Assembly (NCBI GenBank): GCA_030998225.1 | Contig: JAPYXD010000469.1 | Coordinates: forward strand, 930,001 to 994,000 | Direction: 5' to 3' | DNA: 64,000 nt | Source of the DNA: Diplolepis rosae | Taxonomy: Eukaryota > Arthropoda > Insecta > Hymenoptera > Diplolepididae | Part shown: piece after piece, positions 10,601 to 21,649 of the stretch | Layout of the letters: each line of letters starts with the position of its first letter | Numbering within the stretch: the stretch's first letter is position 1 | The notes under the pieces: generated by a model | The model's input: only the letters and a program-made list of their open reading frames with translations | What the model was told of the DNA's origin: nothing | Databases searched by the model: none | Translations under genes and position numbers: made by a program

Positions 10601-13600
10601 GACTATCCCTGCCAGTTTTGAGTTTTAATTAAAAGGTGGCTTGGGCTCGATCCTGTCGTTGCCGGTCGAGGTAAAAAAAGTTAACGTAATTTACCACGTT
10701 ACAGTCTATAAGTATAAAAACTGCATTGGTACATTTCTATTATAATCTCTTGCGTTATCATCTTTTGAAAAAAATAAACGTATACAAATTTTAGAATGCT
10801 TTTTTTTGTATGCTAATCTGTAGTACAATATATTTTAGGGACTAAGAAAGAATTACAAGACAACGTGCAGAAAACAGGGAGGCTACGATTACCTGCGGAA
10901 AGGACTTTGCACACAGTTACTGAAACTGACACTGATGATGAGGAAACTCCAACAACGGCATCTTTTGTATCTAAGGTAAATGTTTGCTTCATATAATATT
11001 TTTTGAATCACATATTATTTCTTAAAAGTATATAATGTTTTTGCAATATTGAAAAAGTCACGAAATGTGTAGTAAGAATAATTACAAAGTAATAATCAAT
11101 AACTAAATCCTTTTATTTTACGTTTGAATTTTAATCTTTTACATCAAAAGAAGCTTTATCTCTTCTGCAGAAAATTTCAGATTACAAAGTCTTAGAAAAT
11201 CTGCAGAAAAGACTGAAAGACCTTCGAGAAAAGAGACTTTCCTCACCTGCTAATAGTGATCTTGATCGAGATAATTTTGAGGTATTGCTTACTTTTACTT
11301 CAACTGTAATCAAATGTATAAGTTTAAGGAGCATGAAAGTGCATATTACTGATTTTTAATCAAATTCGTGTTAACATTAAATTGATTTCATTACATTTAT
11401 CAACATTTCTTTGGATTACAAATATGCAGTATGTTTCATGAATACTTTTTCTTATAGTTTGTTGTCCGTTTCTAAAATCCGTTATCTTTCTTTGTATATA
11501 GTAATTTGTTCGTATACGTATATGGTACAAAATATATAGAAAGTAAGCGAAGTTTGAAGGTGGACAACAATACAGAAGAGATGACAAATAAAAATTAGAA
11601 AGAAAAGATTTCTTTTTTTAGCTTGATAGGAAATTGTAAAAAACATATGCCTTCAAAATTCATATATAATTTAGATAAACATTTATGCTTATTCTTCCCT
11701 TAATTTTAATGAAAGTTATGTATTGTTTCTTATTGAAAAAGGAAATACCGTATAAGAAAGTGAAACCTAATCCTAATGCCGAGGAACCTGATAAGATGTG
11801 CGAGCGTGTCGAGGAAAATACGCTTCTAAAAACTGACATAAAAAATATTGATAGAGGGCATATAAAACCTAAAATTATATCCCAAGAAACTCTTATGCGC
11901 CCTTACGTTAAGAAAAATGTGAAAGAGAAGACCATTATACATAAACCCTTACAAAATATAACTAACAAACTTTCACTTCAAGAAAGTCGAAACTTGGTAG
12001 AGAAACAAAACTATACAATGAAAACTCCACAAAGACAGACCAAGCAACTAAACAACCAACGAGGAAATGAAGAAGAGAATGCATTTGTTTACACTGCAGA
12101 AAGTGCAAATCCTGGTATAAATGCTCAAGAAGCTGATTCTGTTAACGACAGAAGTTTGAAATACACCAAAAATCTAAAGGAGTTAAAGAAAGAAATTACT
12201 GATCTAAGTAAGCAAGTTCAAGATAAATGTAAAGAATGCGATGATCTTGAAAATCTAGTAATGCAAAAGGACAATGAAATAAATCGAATGCGATAGTTGA
12301 ATGAAAATTTACAAAAGTGCTGCATCAATTCTGCAGATGAAATGAAAAGTAAGGAAAAATTATTTTTTTTAAAGTATATTATTATAGTATTAATTGCTCT
12401 ATTATTTGTTTCCATTATACTAAAACGAGTATTTTTTTTTGCAGCCCTCTTAAATCAAAACCCAAAAACCCAAACCACTATGTTACACAACGGTTACTTG
12501 CCATCCGGATACGTCAAAATGGACGAATCAAAAGTTAGTTCATTATTCATACATTAGAATGGGTAAAAAAAGAAAAATGAAAAAACGAAAACGACATATA
12601 GTTTTATATTAGATACCTATAAGTATATTATAAAGTTTTAAGAACCTCATCTAAATTTTCACAGTATAAAAGAATACTTAAAATTATTACACCTTAAATT
12701 CAGAAATATATTTAAATTAAAAAATGAACTTAAATTAAGCCAAAATTTATCTGGATTCAAGTAAAGTTTATCTGAATTAAGAAACGTGTGACTGATTCAC
12801 GAAATTCAGATATTGACTTTCTTGAATTCAGCCAAATGTTTACTGAATTTAAATTCATTTTTTAACTGATGTAACAAGTTTAAGTATTCTTTTTTACTGT
12901 GTTGGGTCTTTAAAAACTTGATTTTCTCCTAAATAAACTGTAATTTTAAATGCATCAAAATCTATGAAAACTAAGCCCATTTTCATAGATTTTTGAATTA
13001 AAACAATATTTATTATTTCACAACTCTGAGAAAATAACGAAATTCATCAAACTTTTTTAACCTCGCAAAAGCTTAGGAGGATCTATCTCACATGTTACCT
13101 ACATTATAAGGGATCCAAAATTAAAGTTTTTCTTACTAGGCTGCTTTTGTTTTCTAATTTTTTTTTCCATCAATTCTATTGTTCATACATTTTAAGTACT
13201 TCAAATAACATAATTTATTTGTTTATTAACAATTAAAAAAAAAAATTTATCTCCAGTCTACTATTATAATTTATTTCAAAATATGGGAATGATAATGTAG
13301 TAAATACAACTTTCAAGTTTACCTCAAGTTGTGGTACAAACTTAAAATGTTAAAGCTTAAAATGTTTTAATGGGGTTATCACTCTATATCTTCATTCATA
13401 AATTACACTGTTGCAGATACACTTAGGAAGAGATGTCTGGATTTCTACGGATTGTTACTATTTAGCAGTTAGCAATATTCGATCAAACTCTGTCTTTGTA
13501 AGAAACTTAGCTCTTGTTGTTTTCGGTGAAGAGCAACTAAGGACGTGCACTTTAACTGGACGAGGTAGTAATCGAAATACACAGAAAAAAAGCCAGCAGG

Positions 13601-14513
13601 TGGGAAGTTAGATGAACGAAAAGCTTTAGCTATTCAAGGTGCACATTGACTCTATAAAGTTATATTAACTAATTTGATATACAGAAAGTCATACATAATC
13701 ATCTTCCATTCCAGATTTCTACCGTTACTGGTTAATGTCGAAGAGAAGTATGAATGACATTGAAGCAGATATGGAAGCCCGAAACGCATTCGATTATATT
13801 CGAAAGAAAGTTTCGGATATGAAAACTGTCCCACGCGGTAATTGCAAAACTATTTTTAATATATGATATCTAACGATCTTAAAAACCTGTAATTCACTTT
13901 GAATTTCATTAAGTTTTTGTTGATATTTTACATTATAATTGTGTTTGTAGGTAATGCGCAGTCCAAAATTGAAAGCACTAATAAAGAAGAATCTTTAAAT
14001 GAATTACCTCCGCAGAATGAATACGAATCTGACGCCGATGAAAATAATTTATCTCTGCCTCCAGACGTGTTGAATTTTGCGAATGCCTTGAATGAAAATA
14101 ATCTAGAGGATGAAAAAGATGAGGATTCTGAAGCAGTTGGGACAACTACTGAAAAGAAGGAGCAAGGAGAAGACATAAGCGTAAGTGGAGATGAAGAAAT
14201 AGAAACTTTCTCAGAAGGTAAGGAAAACCTTTGCATTGGGGACGACGAAAATGAGGAATATGAAATGCAGAAACTTCAAGAAGAAGAAGAAAAAGAAGAA
14301 GAGAGACGAACCGAAGACTTGAGAAATATTGCAACTTTCAGATATATGGATCAAACAACTGAAAGATATACAAATAATCGAGAAAATAATTCATGTAACA
14401 CACAGGCAATGTACGAAGGCGCAGGTACGCATTCCACTGACCTACTAGTTTCATCGAACAAAAGTTCCTTTTTTCCAGATGATCTCAAGCTTTCAGATTT
14501 AATTTCACTTTAA
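7685..14513 (+). CDS. BEN-domain protein gene, eight exons (one TAG, one 1-nt frameshift)
   Basis: Exons are 7685-7841, 10839-10975, 11171-11281, 11742-12348, 12445-12533, 13417-13638, 13715-13837 and 13951-14513, all with GT/AG borders and matching phases. The product would be about 669 residues. Exon 4 is basic, with a coiled-coil stretch near its end. Exons 6-7 (about residues 368-482) encode a BEN domain: the core GRDVWIS, then FVRNLALVVFGEEQL, then LDERKALAIQ and a final helix through NAFDYIRKKVSDM. The last exon is acidic with a long E-rich stretch. BEN proteins bind DNA and usually repress transcription. Two defects stand out: an in-frame TAG at 12294-12296 (codon 320, inside the coiled coil), and exon 6 one base short at a run of seven A (13585-13591), where an eighth A would restore phase. 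The gene is either recently damaged or carries assembly errors. It lies inside the mRpS30 intron on the opposite strand. Confidence 0.8.
7894..8063. mobile_element. TTAA-type foldback MITE, copy 2
   Basis: Ends TTAAAGACATGTGATACTTT and, inverted, TTAAGGGCATGTGACACTTT, with TTAA at both edges. It lies in the first intron of the BEN gene. Confidence 0.75.
8569..8832. mobile_element. Foldback MITE in BEN intron 1
   Basis: Arms of about 90 bp are mirrored. The left contains TTTAGGGACAAACAAG and TTACTCTGAGAATTTTTG; the right contains CAAAAATTCTCAGAGTAA and CGTTTGTCCCTAAA. About 80 bp of spacer separates them. It is non-coding. Confidence 0.75.
9380..10680. other. GC-richer block in BEN intron 1, origin unknown
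   Basis: This stretch is markedly richer in G and C than the surrounding intron. It contains a TATA-like CCATATTTATAAAAGCC near 9523 and a 104-aa open frame at 10307-10621 that matches no family I recognise. It looks like an inserted retroelement fragment or a captured piece of DNA, but no terminal repeats were found. Confidence 0.35.
12660..12901. mobile_element. Foldback MITE with CACAGTA tips
   Basis: Left tip CACAGTATAAAAGAATACTT and right tip AAGTATTCTTTTTTACTGTG are inverse complements apart from a few bases. The inner parts are also mirrored (AAATGAACTTAAATT against AATTTAAATTCATTT). It lies in the BEN intron between exons 5 and 6. A similar CACTGTAAAAAA tip occurs at 28198. Confidence 0.7.
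13417..13837 (+). CDS. BEN domain exons (exons 6 and 7 of the BEN gene)
   Basis: Exon 6 starts phase 0 after TTGCAG and ends CAAG|GTGCAC. Exon 7 starts after TTCCAG with GATTTCTAC and ends CGCG|GTAATT. Together they give the BEN pattern: a VWI entry, SVFVRNLALVVFGEEQLRT, the loop, LDERKALAIQDFYRYWL and the terminal helix ending KTVPRG. The frame breaks once, at the A-run 13585-13591. Confidence 0.8.
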
Positions 14514-15514
14514 GCTACTAAAAAAATCATATTAGTTCCTAATTTACGTATTTTAATACGTTTCTTAAAAGTATTCTTTAATATATAGTTCGATTAAAAA
14601 TTATCTATTAATTTATGAAGCAGAAAAAAATATCTGTTACTTGTGTCTCTTATATAAACCAAAAAGAATATTTTGTTTGAAAAAAAAAGCATTACATTTA
14701 CGATTTCTTGTGACTAACAATATTTATTATATTATTTATCTAAGGCTGATGTTCAAATACTTTGAAAGTTTAACTTGTTTCGATGTAAACCACCGGTAAC
14801 ATGTATGAAAATATTAAGATCCGGCTTTAATGTAACTCATCCATTTATTTTGAAAATAAAAATTTTAACTTGTATTACATTTAAAATTCATTGTTATGTG
14901 TTTTAAGTTAAATTCAATCCAGTATTTATAATTTACTGAAAACATGTAAACGAATCATAATCTAGAAATTATCGATAGCTCAGCACATTTACTATCCATT
15001 AATAATGTTTAAAAATTATTGTTATTAAAATTTGAAAACTGAAAAAATTTACTCATGCGTATGCATATAGAAATCTTCATCTGATAATTAACGTGTTTAT
15101 ATAAGAGCTCTGTCTATAAGAAAACGATAGATCGGGTGTTCACACCGTATCAGTAAAAAAAGATAGATACGGTGTAAACTTTTAATCTATACCTTATTAA
15201 GATAAACAGAGCTCCGATGTAAATGCTCTCAATAATTTCGAATACTTTTAAGGGCACGTACCAGGCGTGACACCAGCCAATTTTTGCAATGAACTTACTT
15301 GTAAAATAATAAGTTAAACAAATTTTCCCTACCAGACAGACGTTCCTTATAATCAATTCTTTAAATCTGTCTGGTATGAAAAATTTGTTCAAATTATTAT
15401 TTTATGCGTACATTCGCCGAAAAATATTGACTTGGGTAACGCCTAGTACACAGCCTTAAATGCGAACCATTCATTCATAATTTAATAACATAATTATTAA
15501 TTATTAATTTATAC
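14514..15514. other. BEN gene 3' flank, no gene seen
   Basis: The DNA is AT-rich with no convincing exon. Two short inverted or direct echoes of ATAGATACGGTGT-like sequence lie near 15130-15180. Poly(A) signals cannot be singled out in such AT-rich DNA. Confidence 0.4.
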
Positions 15515-15775
15515 TTCATTTAATACGATCCAATACTTTTAAATGCGAAGCACTCATTCCTTATCTAATGCGATCCAATACTTTTAAATGAGAAGCACTC
15601 ATTCTTTACCTAATGCGAACTAATACTTTTAAATGCGAAGGATCCGCAACTGCCGTGTCGCATTCAGAGCCATAAAGCTTAATGCGAACCAATACTTTTT
15701 AATGCTAATCATCCATACGGCCGTTTCGCATTCAGCGTGATGAAGCCTAAAGCGAACTAATACTTTTGAAACCTT
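15515..15775. repeat. Tandem repeat, AATGCGAACCAATACTTTT units
   Basis: Five imperfect copies of a unit that starts TAATGCGATCCAATACTTTT and continues AAATGCGAAGCACTCATTC. The spacing is about 60 bp for the first copies and about 75-80 bp for the later ones, which carry an extra segment with TTTCGCATTCAG or TGTCGCATTCAG. Confidence 0.75.
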
Positions 15776-16680
15776 TTCTTCGCATCAGAAAGCAGAATTG
15801 AAAAGCATTCAAAATTTTAAAACATTTTAATGCTTATCAATGCGACGTTTTTTGCAGGGTCTGCAAATAATGGGTTTGTATTTGTTGTTGGAAAACAAAA
15901 CATCATTTCCGGGGTAATTTTTGACATAGAATCCGAATCCGAAATCAGAATCAGCCTATCACGTCAGGATTTTGAGATATTTGAGGCTATGTGCTCGAAA
16001 AATGGGGTTTTTCGCTACTTTTGAGGTTATGTACAGGGCGCAAGAAATTTTTTTGGTTTTTTTTCTCAAAAGTCATCATTTAGCACTACTCTTTCCCTTC
16101 AAAATGAGTTATTGAACAGTCACGAGCGATTTTTTTTTCACAAAGATACGGCCATATCAAGTTTTGACATTTATCCGAACCACCTTATGAACATTCACAT
16201 TGACTCTTTGGTGCATACCATTCTGCATTCGAAAATTTATCTTGAAAATTTGTGCTTGCGGGTTTTGATGGTCTGTGAATAAGAATTTACAGTCGGAAAA
16301 GTGACATTTCCATTTCTAAGATGGCGGATTCAAAATGGCGGATCGAAATTTACGAAATTAAACGATTTCGCTCTCTAAAAACTCTTACTCGGGGGTTTCG
16401 GAGTTGCTGATTACGAAAATGAGGTCGCACGATTGACATTTCCATTTCCAAGATGGTAGCGTTACGTCCGAAAACATTATAGTATCCTGTTGCAAAATGA
16501 TTTTTGGGTCAAAGCTCGCGCTCTATAACCTGGGAATCAGACCTAACTATGTGAAGAGAGTATTTCGCAAAACGGCCATTTAAATCGAACTCAGCGAGAA
16601 AACTCTAACGCTCTTGTGTCACAATAAAGCGTTTTCAATAACGTGAAGAGAATTCAATTAATTCTCTAATATTTTGAGTG
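15776..16680. other. Probable old repeat element, no gene
   Basis: It contains internal echoes of GACATTTCCATTTCNAAGATGG (16303 and 16436) and AAAATGGCGGAT. The 64-aa open frame at 15830-16024 matches nothing I know. The stretch is probably repeat-derived DNA next to the hairpin array. Confidence 0.35.
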
Positions 16681-17339
16681 GTTAAATAAGTCAGTTTGAG
16701 TGAACTTGATGCAAGCTTTTCTAATTATTTGCAACGTGGATAATCAGTTAACTAGCTGATTGAGATACAATGTCAATGATCCTTGAGAAAATTGAGGTTG
16801 TGGAATAATACAATTAACACTGAACGACAATAATGCCCAATGTTTGTGTTACGTCAGAAACGTAACATTTCTCTTCTTAAAAGATTCCTCGTTTTATGTT
16901 AGGATCGAAAAGGATCCTCTCTAAGGGATGAGGAGAAGTCAGTGATTGAGAATGGTTATTGATATAAAGTATGTTTATTGACAATCAAATTGAGAAACGA
17001 ATAAGCATCATGGAATTGGAAATCGAATTGAAATTTAGATGTACCTTTGTAATTACCCCGAGTGAAATTTGACTGGTGATTTATTGAGTCCAGTGGAGCG
17101 AAGGTGGTCAGGTGAGTCCTCGCTGAGATCCTTGAGATAGTACTTGTTGATGGGAAATTCGTTGTCGAAACGGTTGGTCTAGTCGATTCTTGATCCAAGT
17201 TTAGAGAGAATTTTGGACGGTGATTCCCCTTCACTTTCTAATGTCGTTGAACTCAGCGTCGAGTAGGAATTCGTCTGAGTAGCGGTAAAATCTGATGAGG
17301 CTGGACTGAACTCGTAGCGTAGAGATAATAAAACTGGAC

Positions 17340-17530
17340 TAGACTGAACTGAACTCGCCGTGTAGAGATGATGGTACTGGACTGGACTCGCGTTGGTTAC
17401 ATTGTGAAAATCGGATGTCGACTGACTGACTGAACTCACGTTGGTTACATTGTAGAAATTGGCTGTCGACTAAGTGACTGAACTGACTGAACTCGCGTTG
17501 GTTACATTGTAGAAATCTGATGTTGACTGA
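17340..17530. repeat. Short tandem repeats inside the solo LTR
   Basis: Three copies of CGTTGGTTACATTGT plus a GATGTCGACTGA-like segment, spaced about 50-70 bp apart, precede the longer 17580-18060 repeat. Confidence 0.65.
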
Positions 17531-17579
17531 ACTGATCTCTATTAGAACTTTCGCTTTTTATAGAACTTTTGCAAGGTTG

Positions 17580-18060
17580 CCCATGGTGGGAGCAAAACAA
17601 GGTGTACCGCCTTTTCCATATTTGGTATTAAGATCGGATGAGTTGCCTTCTCTGATGACTCGTGCTCCAATGAAATTCATTGCCTAAGACTAATGTCGCA
17701 GTCTATTTTATCTGTTATTCGGTTCTAACGAAAGGTCAACTACTGTGGAAATAAAAACAAGGTGTATCATCTTTTCCATATTTGGTATTTTAAGATCGGA
17801 TGAGTTGCCTTCTCTGATCACTTATGCTTCGATGAAATTTATTACCTGTCATTAGTGTCATAGTCAAATATATCAAGTCTATTTTATCTGTTATTCGATT
17901 CTAACGAAAAGGTCAACTACTGTGGAAGTAAAAACAAGGTGTACGATCTTTTCCATATTTTGGTGTTTAAAGTCGAATGAGTTGCCTTTACCGATGAGTC
18001 ACGTTCCGATGAAATTTATTACTTGGCGTTAATGTCACAGCCAAATATATCTATTTAGAT
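17580..18060. repeat. Three tandem copies of a ~175-bp unit inside the solo LTR
   Basis: Each unit runs through ACAAGGTGTA, CTTTTCCATATTTGGT, GATGAGTTGCCTT, a codon-like GATGAAATTTATTAC and GTCAACTACTGTGG. The copies start near 17575, 17740 and 17915. Internal tandem repeats of this sort are common in LTR regulatory regions, but function here is unknown. Confidence 0.75.
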
Positions 18061-19069
18061 TTGCCTTTCGATTTTAACGATCTTCCTATTTCTTGTTAGA
18101 TCTTGCTGTTGAGTCAATATAATCAAGGACGTGGTAATGTTGCCTTGATCTCTTCATTGGTTCCTTAATTTGTTTATTACTCTAGGTGGTAGAGTCGCGG
18201 GACGTGACATTTGCTTGAAATTGCAAGTGCAATAACCTAAGTATCTGAACACTGAACTATGTGAATTGCTCAGAGTTGTGATTGAACAACTTGAAGTAAA
18301 CCAAATGTATAAACTAACACTGAACGAAACCCATGCTCAATGTTTGTTGAAAATTCTAAATACATAACCTAAATATTCGAACTCTGAACTATGATTTGCT
18401 CAAAGTTTTAACTAAAGAACCTTAAATTAATCCAAATATATAAACTAACACTGAACGACTCTAATGCTCAATGTTTAATCAAGAATTTTATACTAAAAGG
18501 ATAGAGTAAGCTACACTGAACTAAGTAAATTGCTCAGTGTATAATAGAACCTTTGTATTAAATAAATTAAACACACTAACACTGAACTAATTGATTTGCT
18601 CAATATTTTAATCAATAAATGGAATAAACCAATTAAAGACACTGACACTGAACTAATTGGAATGCTCAATGTTTCTAATGTATGATATTGTATTAAACAA
18701 ATAAGGCAAGTTACACTGAACTAAGATGAATTGCTCAATGTTTTAATTAATAATTTTATATTAAACGATAAGGTAAGTTACACTGAACTAAGATGAATTG
18801 CTAAATGTTTTAATTACTCATTTTATAATAAACAATTGACAACTTACACTGAACTAAATAAATTGCTCAATGTTTTAATTACTCATTTTATAATAAAAAA
18901 TTGACAACTTACACTGAACTAAATCATTCGAGGAATCGCAAAAGTATTTTTCTCAACTTTAAAGGGTTGAGAACAAATCAGGACGATTAAACAAATCCAG
19001 AAACACCCTTAAAGGTTCAATATAATTAACAAGAATTATCAGACAGAAGAACTATCGCAATTCAACATC

Positions 19070-20650
19070 TTGCGCAGTGAACGAAATTAATGTCCAGAGC
19101 GTGGTACGTTGTTGGCAGGGAATGTTTTAAATGATAGACATAATCATTCAAAATTACTGACAATGAACAATATTCAAGGAACAATTTGGGCACACTACGC
19201 AATGGACGAAATTAATGTCCAGAGCGTAGAAAGTTGGATAATTTTGGTATTGCTGAATAGACAAAGTTATAAACAATTGGGTTTAATGGACATTCACAAG
19301 CAATACACGGTGAACGAAATTAATGTCCGGAGTGTAATGCGTAGTTGAAGATTGAAAGGTTTGATGTTGTTAAATAAACAATGTTATAAATAAATAAATC
19401 CAGTAGACATTCAAAAGCAATACGCAATGAACGAAATTAATGTCCAGAGTGTAATACGTTATTGAAAAAGGTAAAAAGAACGAATAATTCGATATTGTTA
19501 AATAAACAATGTTAATAACAAATAGATTTGCAAGACATTTACAAGCGATTCACAGTGAACGAAATTAATGTCCAGAGTGTAATGCATTGTTGAAGATTGA
19601 AAAATTTTATATTGTTAAATAAACAATGTTATAAACAAATAAATTAAAAATACATTTATAAACAATACACAATGAACGAATTTAATGTCCAGAGTGTAAT
19701 TTATTGAAAAGTAAGAAAATTGAATAATACGATATTTTTAAATGAACAATGTTATAAACAAATAAATCCAAAAGACATTTATAAATAATACACAATGAAC
19801 GAAATTAATGTCCAGAGTGTAATATATTGAAAAGTAAGAAGATTGAATAATACGATATTATTAAATAAACAATATTATAAACAAATGAATCCAAAAGACA
19901 TTTATAAACAATACACATTGCACGAAATTAATGTCCAGAGTGTAATTTATTGAAAAGTAAGAAGATTGAATAATATGATATTGTCAAATAAACAATATTA
20001 TAAACAAATAAATCCAAAAGACATTTGTAAACAATACACAATGAACGAAATTAATGTCCAGAGTGTAGTTTATTGAAAAGTAAGAAATTGAATAATATGA
20101 TATTGTTAAATAAACAATTTTATAAACAAATAAATCCAAGAGACATTTATAAACAATACACAATGAACGAAATTAATGTCCAGAGTGTAATTTATTGAAA
20201 CGTAAGAAGATTGAATAATACGATATTATTAAATAAACAATATTATAAACAAATGAATCCAAAAGACATTTATAAACAATACACAATGAACGAAATTAAT
20301 GTCCAGAGTGTAGTTAATTGAAATGTAAGAAAATTGAATGACAATGTTATGAACAAATAAGACCAAAAGATATTTATATACAATACACAATGAACGAAAT
20401 TAATGTCCAGAGTGTAGTTTATCGAAAAATAAGAAAATTGAATGACAATGTTATAAACAAATAAGACCAAAAGATATTCATAAACAATACACAATGAACG
20501 AAATTAATGTCCAGAGTGTAGTTTATTGAAAAATAAGATAATTGAATGACAATGTTATAAACAAAATAAGACCAAAAGATATTTATAAACAATACACAAT
20601 GAACGAAATTAATGTCCAGAGTGTAGTTTATCGAACAATAAGAAAATTGA
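19070..20650. repeat. Hairpin satellite, 14 units of 123 then 105 bp
   Basis: The core ATGAACGAAATTAATGTCCA plus GAGTGTA recurs near 19086, 19211, 19319, 19436, 19564, 19681, 19804, 19927, 20050, 20172, 20295, 20399, 20503 and 20608. The spacing settles at about 123 bp and then drops to 104-105 bp for the last three intervals, through loss of a segment around ATACGATATTATTAAATAAACAAT. The core folds as a stem (ACACAATGAAC with GTCCAGAGTGT, 8 of 11 pairs, 9-base loop GAAATTAAT), the same plan as the 66-bp units to its left. Open frames on the minus strand here only read the repeat. Confidence 0.85.
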
Positions 20651-20772
20651 ATAACTACAGGAATCACCAGTCGATTGTAGAGTGCACAGAAAAAAGAGTA
20701 AATGATTAACCACAACATTAACTTACTTGATTATTTATTCAGTAATTAGTATTATTTATTCTCTCGTCGTAA

Positions 20773-20960
20773 CGCAGCACTCGAGTTGCTGATGATCAGT
20801 ATTTCATCAGACAAAACTCAGCACTCGAAATGCTGAAAATCAGAAACTCGAATGCTGCTCCGCAGCAATCGCCAGTTGAATCGCAGCACTCGAGTTACCG
20901 ATGAGCAGTATTTCGTTAGATGAGACGCAGCATTCTCAATCCTGAAACTCAGTATGAAAA
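20773..20960. repeat. CAGCACTCGAGTTGCTG palindrome repeats
   Basis: Two direct copies of GCAGCACTCGAGTT followed by a GATGANCAGTATTTC segment (20775 and 20888) surround a third, partial one (20820). Each contains a self-complementary CAGCANCTCGAG-type core. They lie immediately right of the hairpin satellite. Confidence 0.6.
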
Positions 20961-21019
20961 TCAAACTGGGAAAATCAATATTATGAAAATTGAAATGAAA
21001 AAAAAAAAAGGATGACCAC

Positions 21020-21584
21020 AGACGTGTCGCTGCAAAGCTGGTGCCGAAAGACCTGAATTTCATGCAAAAAAGATATCGCGTTGATGTCGCAAAAGACATG
21101 CTTTCCAAGGTCGACTCCGACCCATCATTCATCAAACGGATAATTACTGGTTACGAGACGTGGATTTATGAGTATGACACGCACTCCAGACATCAGACAT
21201 TTGCGTGAAGCCATTCGCCAAAAAAGACCGGATTTGTGGTCAAACAACTCGTGAATTTTGCACCACGATAACGCACCGTTGCACAATGCCATCGTTATCC
21301 GTGAGCATTTGGCTAAAAACGAAACGAATACCATCCAACAACCACCGAATTCACCTGATTTGTCTCCGTGCGACTTTTTCCCATTCGGTAGACTCAAGAA
21401 ACCGCTCCGCGGAACGCGCTACAATACCCGAGATGAGGTCATGGAAAAATCGAAGATGGCTCTGATGACTATACCGCAAACCGACTATAAAAAATATTTC
21501 AAAGATTGGATCAAGCGCTGGCATAAGTGCGTTGCAGTCGATGGGGAGTACTTTGAAGGGGACAATATCGATTATGATGAATAA
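21020..21584 (+). pseudogene. Mariner transposase relic, internally deleted
   Basis: Two parts of a Tc1/mariner (DD34D) transposase are joined with the middle missing. The first (to about 21190) reads through IKRIITGYETWIYEYD; the first catalytic Asp of the usual ITGDETW is Tyr here. The second (from 21200) reads EAIRQKRPDLW, HHDNAP (second Asp kept), SPDLSPCDFF (third Asp kept) and a C-terminus through WIKRWHKC and GDYFEGD-like sequence (GEYFEGDN). A TGA replaces a Trp codon just before ILHHDNAP and the frame shifts between the parts. It lies against the 5' end of the CIDE-N copy A and probably truncated it. Confidence 0.85.
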
Positions 21585-21649
21585 ACTTGTATTTTTGATT
21601 TTAAAAATAAAGACCTAAAACTTTTTGATCAAGGTGGTATGTTCAATTA

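Larger units (their letters stand above)
16847..18209. mobile_element. Solo LTR (1363 bp) with TTTG target duplication
   Basis: The element begins TGTTACGTCAG and ends GGACGTGACA, giving TG...CA with inverted tips TGTTACGT/ACGTGACA. It is flanked by TTTG on both sides (16843-16846 and 18210-18213). It interrupts the hairpin array cleanly. No retrotransposon protein is inside, so it is a solo LTR, plausibly Gypsy-like from its tip sequence and 4-bp target duplication. It contains its own tandem repeats (17340-17530 and 17580-18060). Confidence 0.7.
16812..18960. repeat. Hairpin tandem array, 66-bp subfamily (split by a solo LTR)
   Basis: About twelve units carry AACACTGAAC, a loop of about 9 bases, then GCTCAATGTT; the arms pair at about 8 of 10 positions. 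Units start near 16815, 18249, 18319, 18380, 18449, 18513, 18580, 18648, 18713, 18780, 18847 and 18912, a spacing of about 66 bp. The first unit is separated from the rest by the solo LTR at 16847-18209. Removing that insertion and one TTTG restores a unit that aligns with the one at 18319. The 123-bp satellite that follows keeps the same stem-loop plan. Confidence 0.75.

Noticed and set aside
10307..10621. 104-aa plus-strand ORF as a gene
   Set aside because: No recognisable domain; it lies in a GC-rich intron insert where long chance frames are likely.
14146..14334. Minus-strand frames opposite the last BEN exon
   Set aside because: They are antisense shadows of the acidic E-rich coding sequence.
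19070..20650. CRISPR-like regular spacing
   Set aside because: The DNA is eukaryotic and the sequence between cores is itself conserved; it is a satellite.
20270..20718. Minus-strand open frames with repeated hydrophobic peptides
   Set aside because: The repeating peptide simply follows the 105-123-bp satellite unit.
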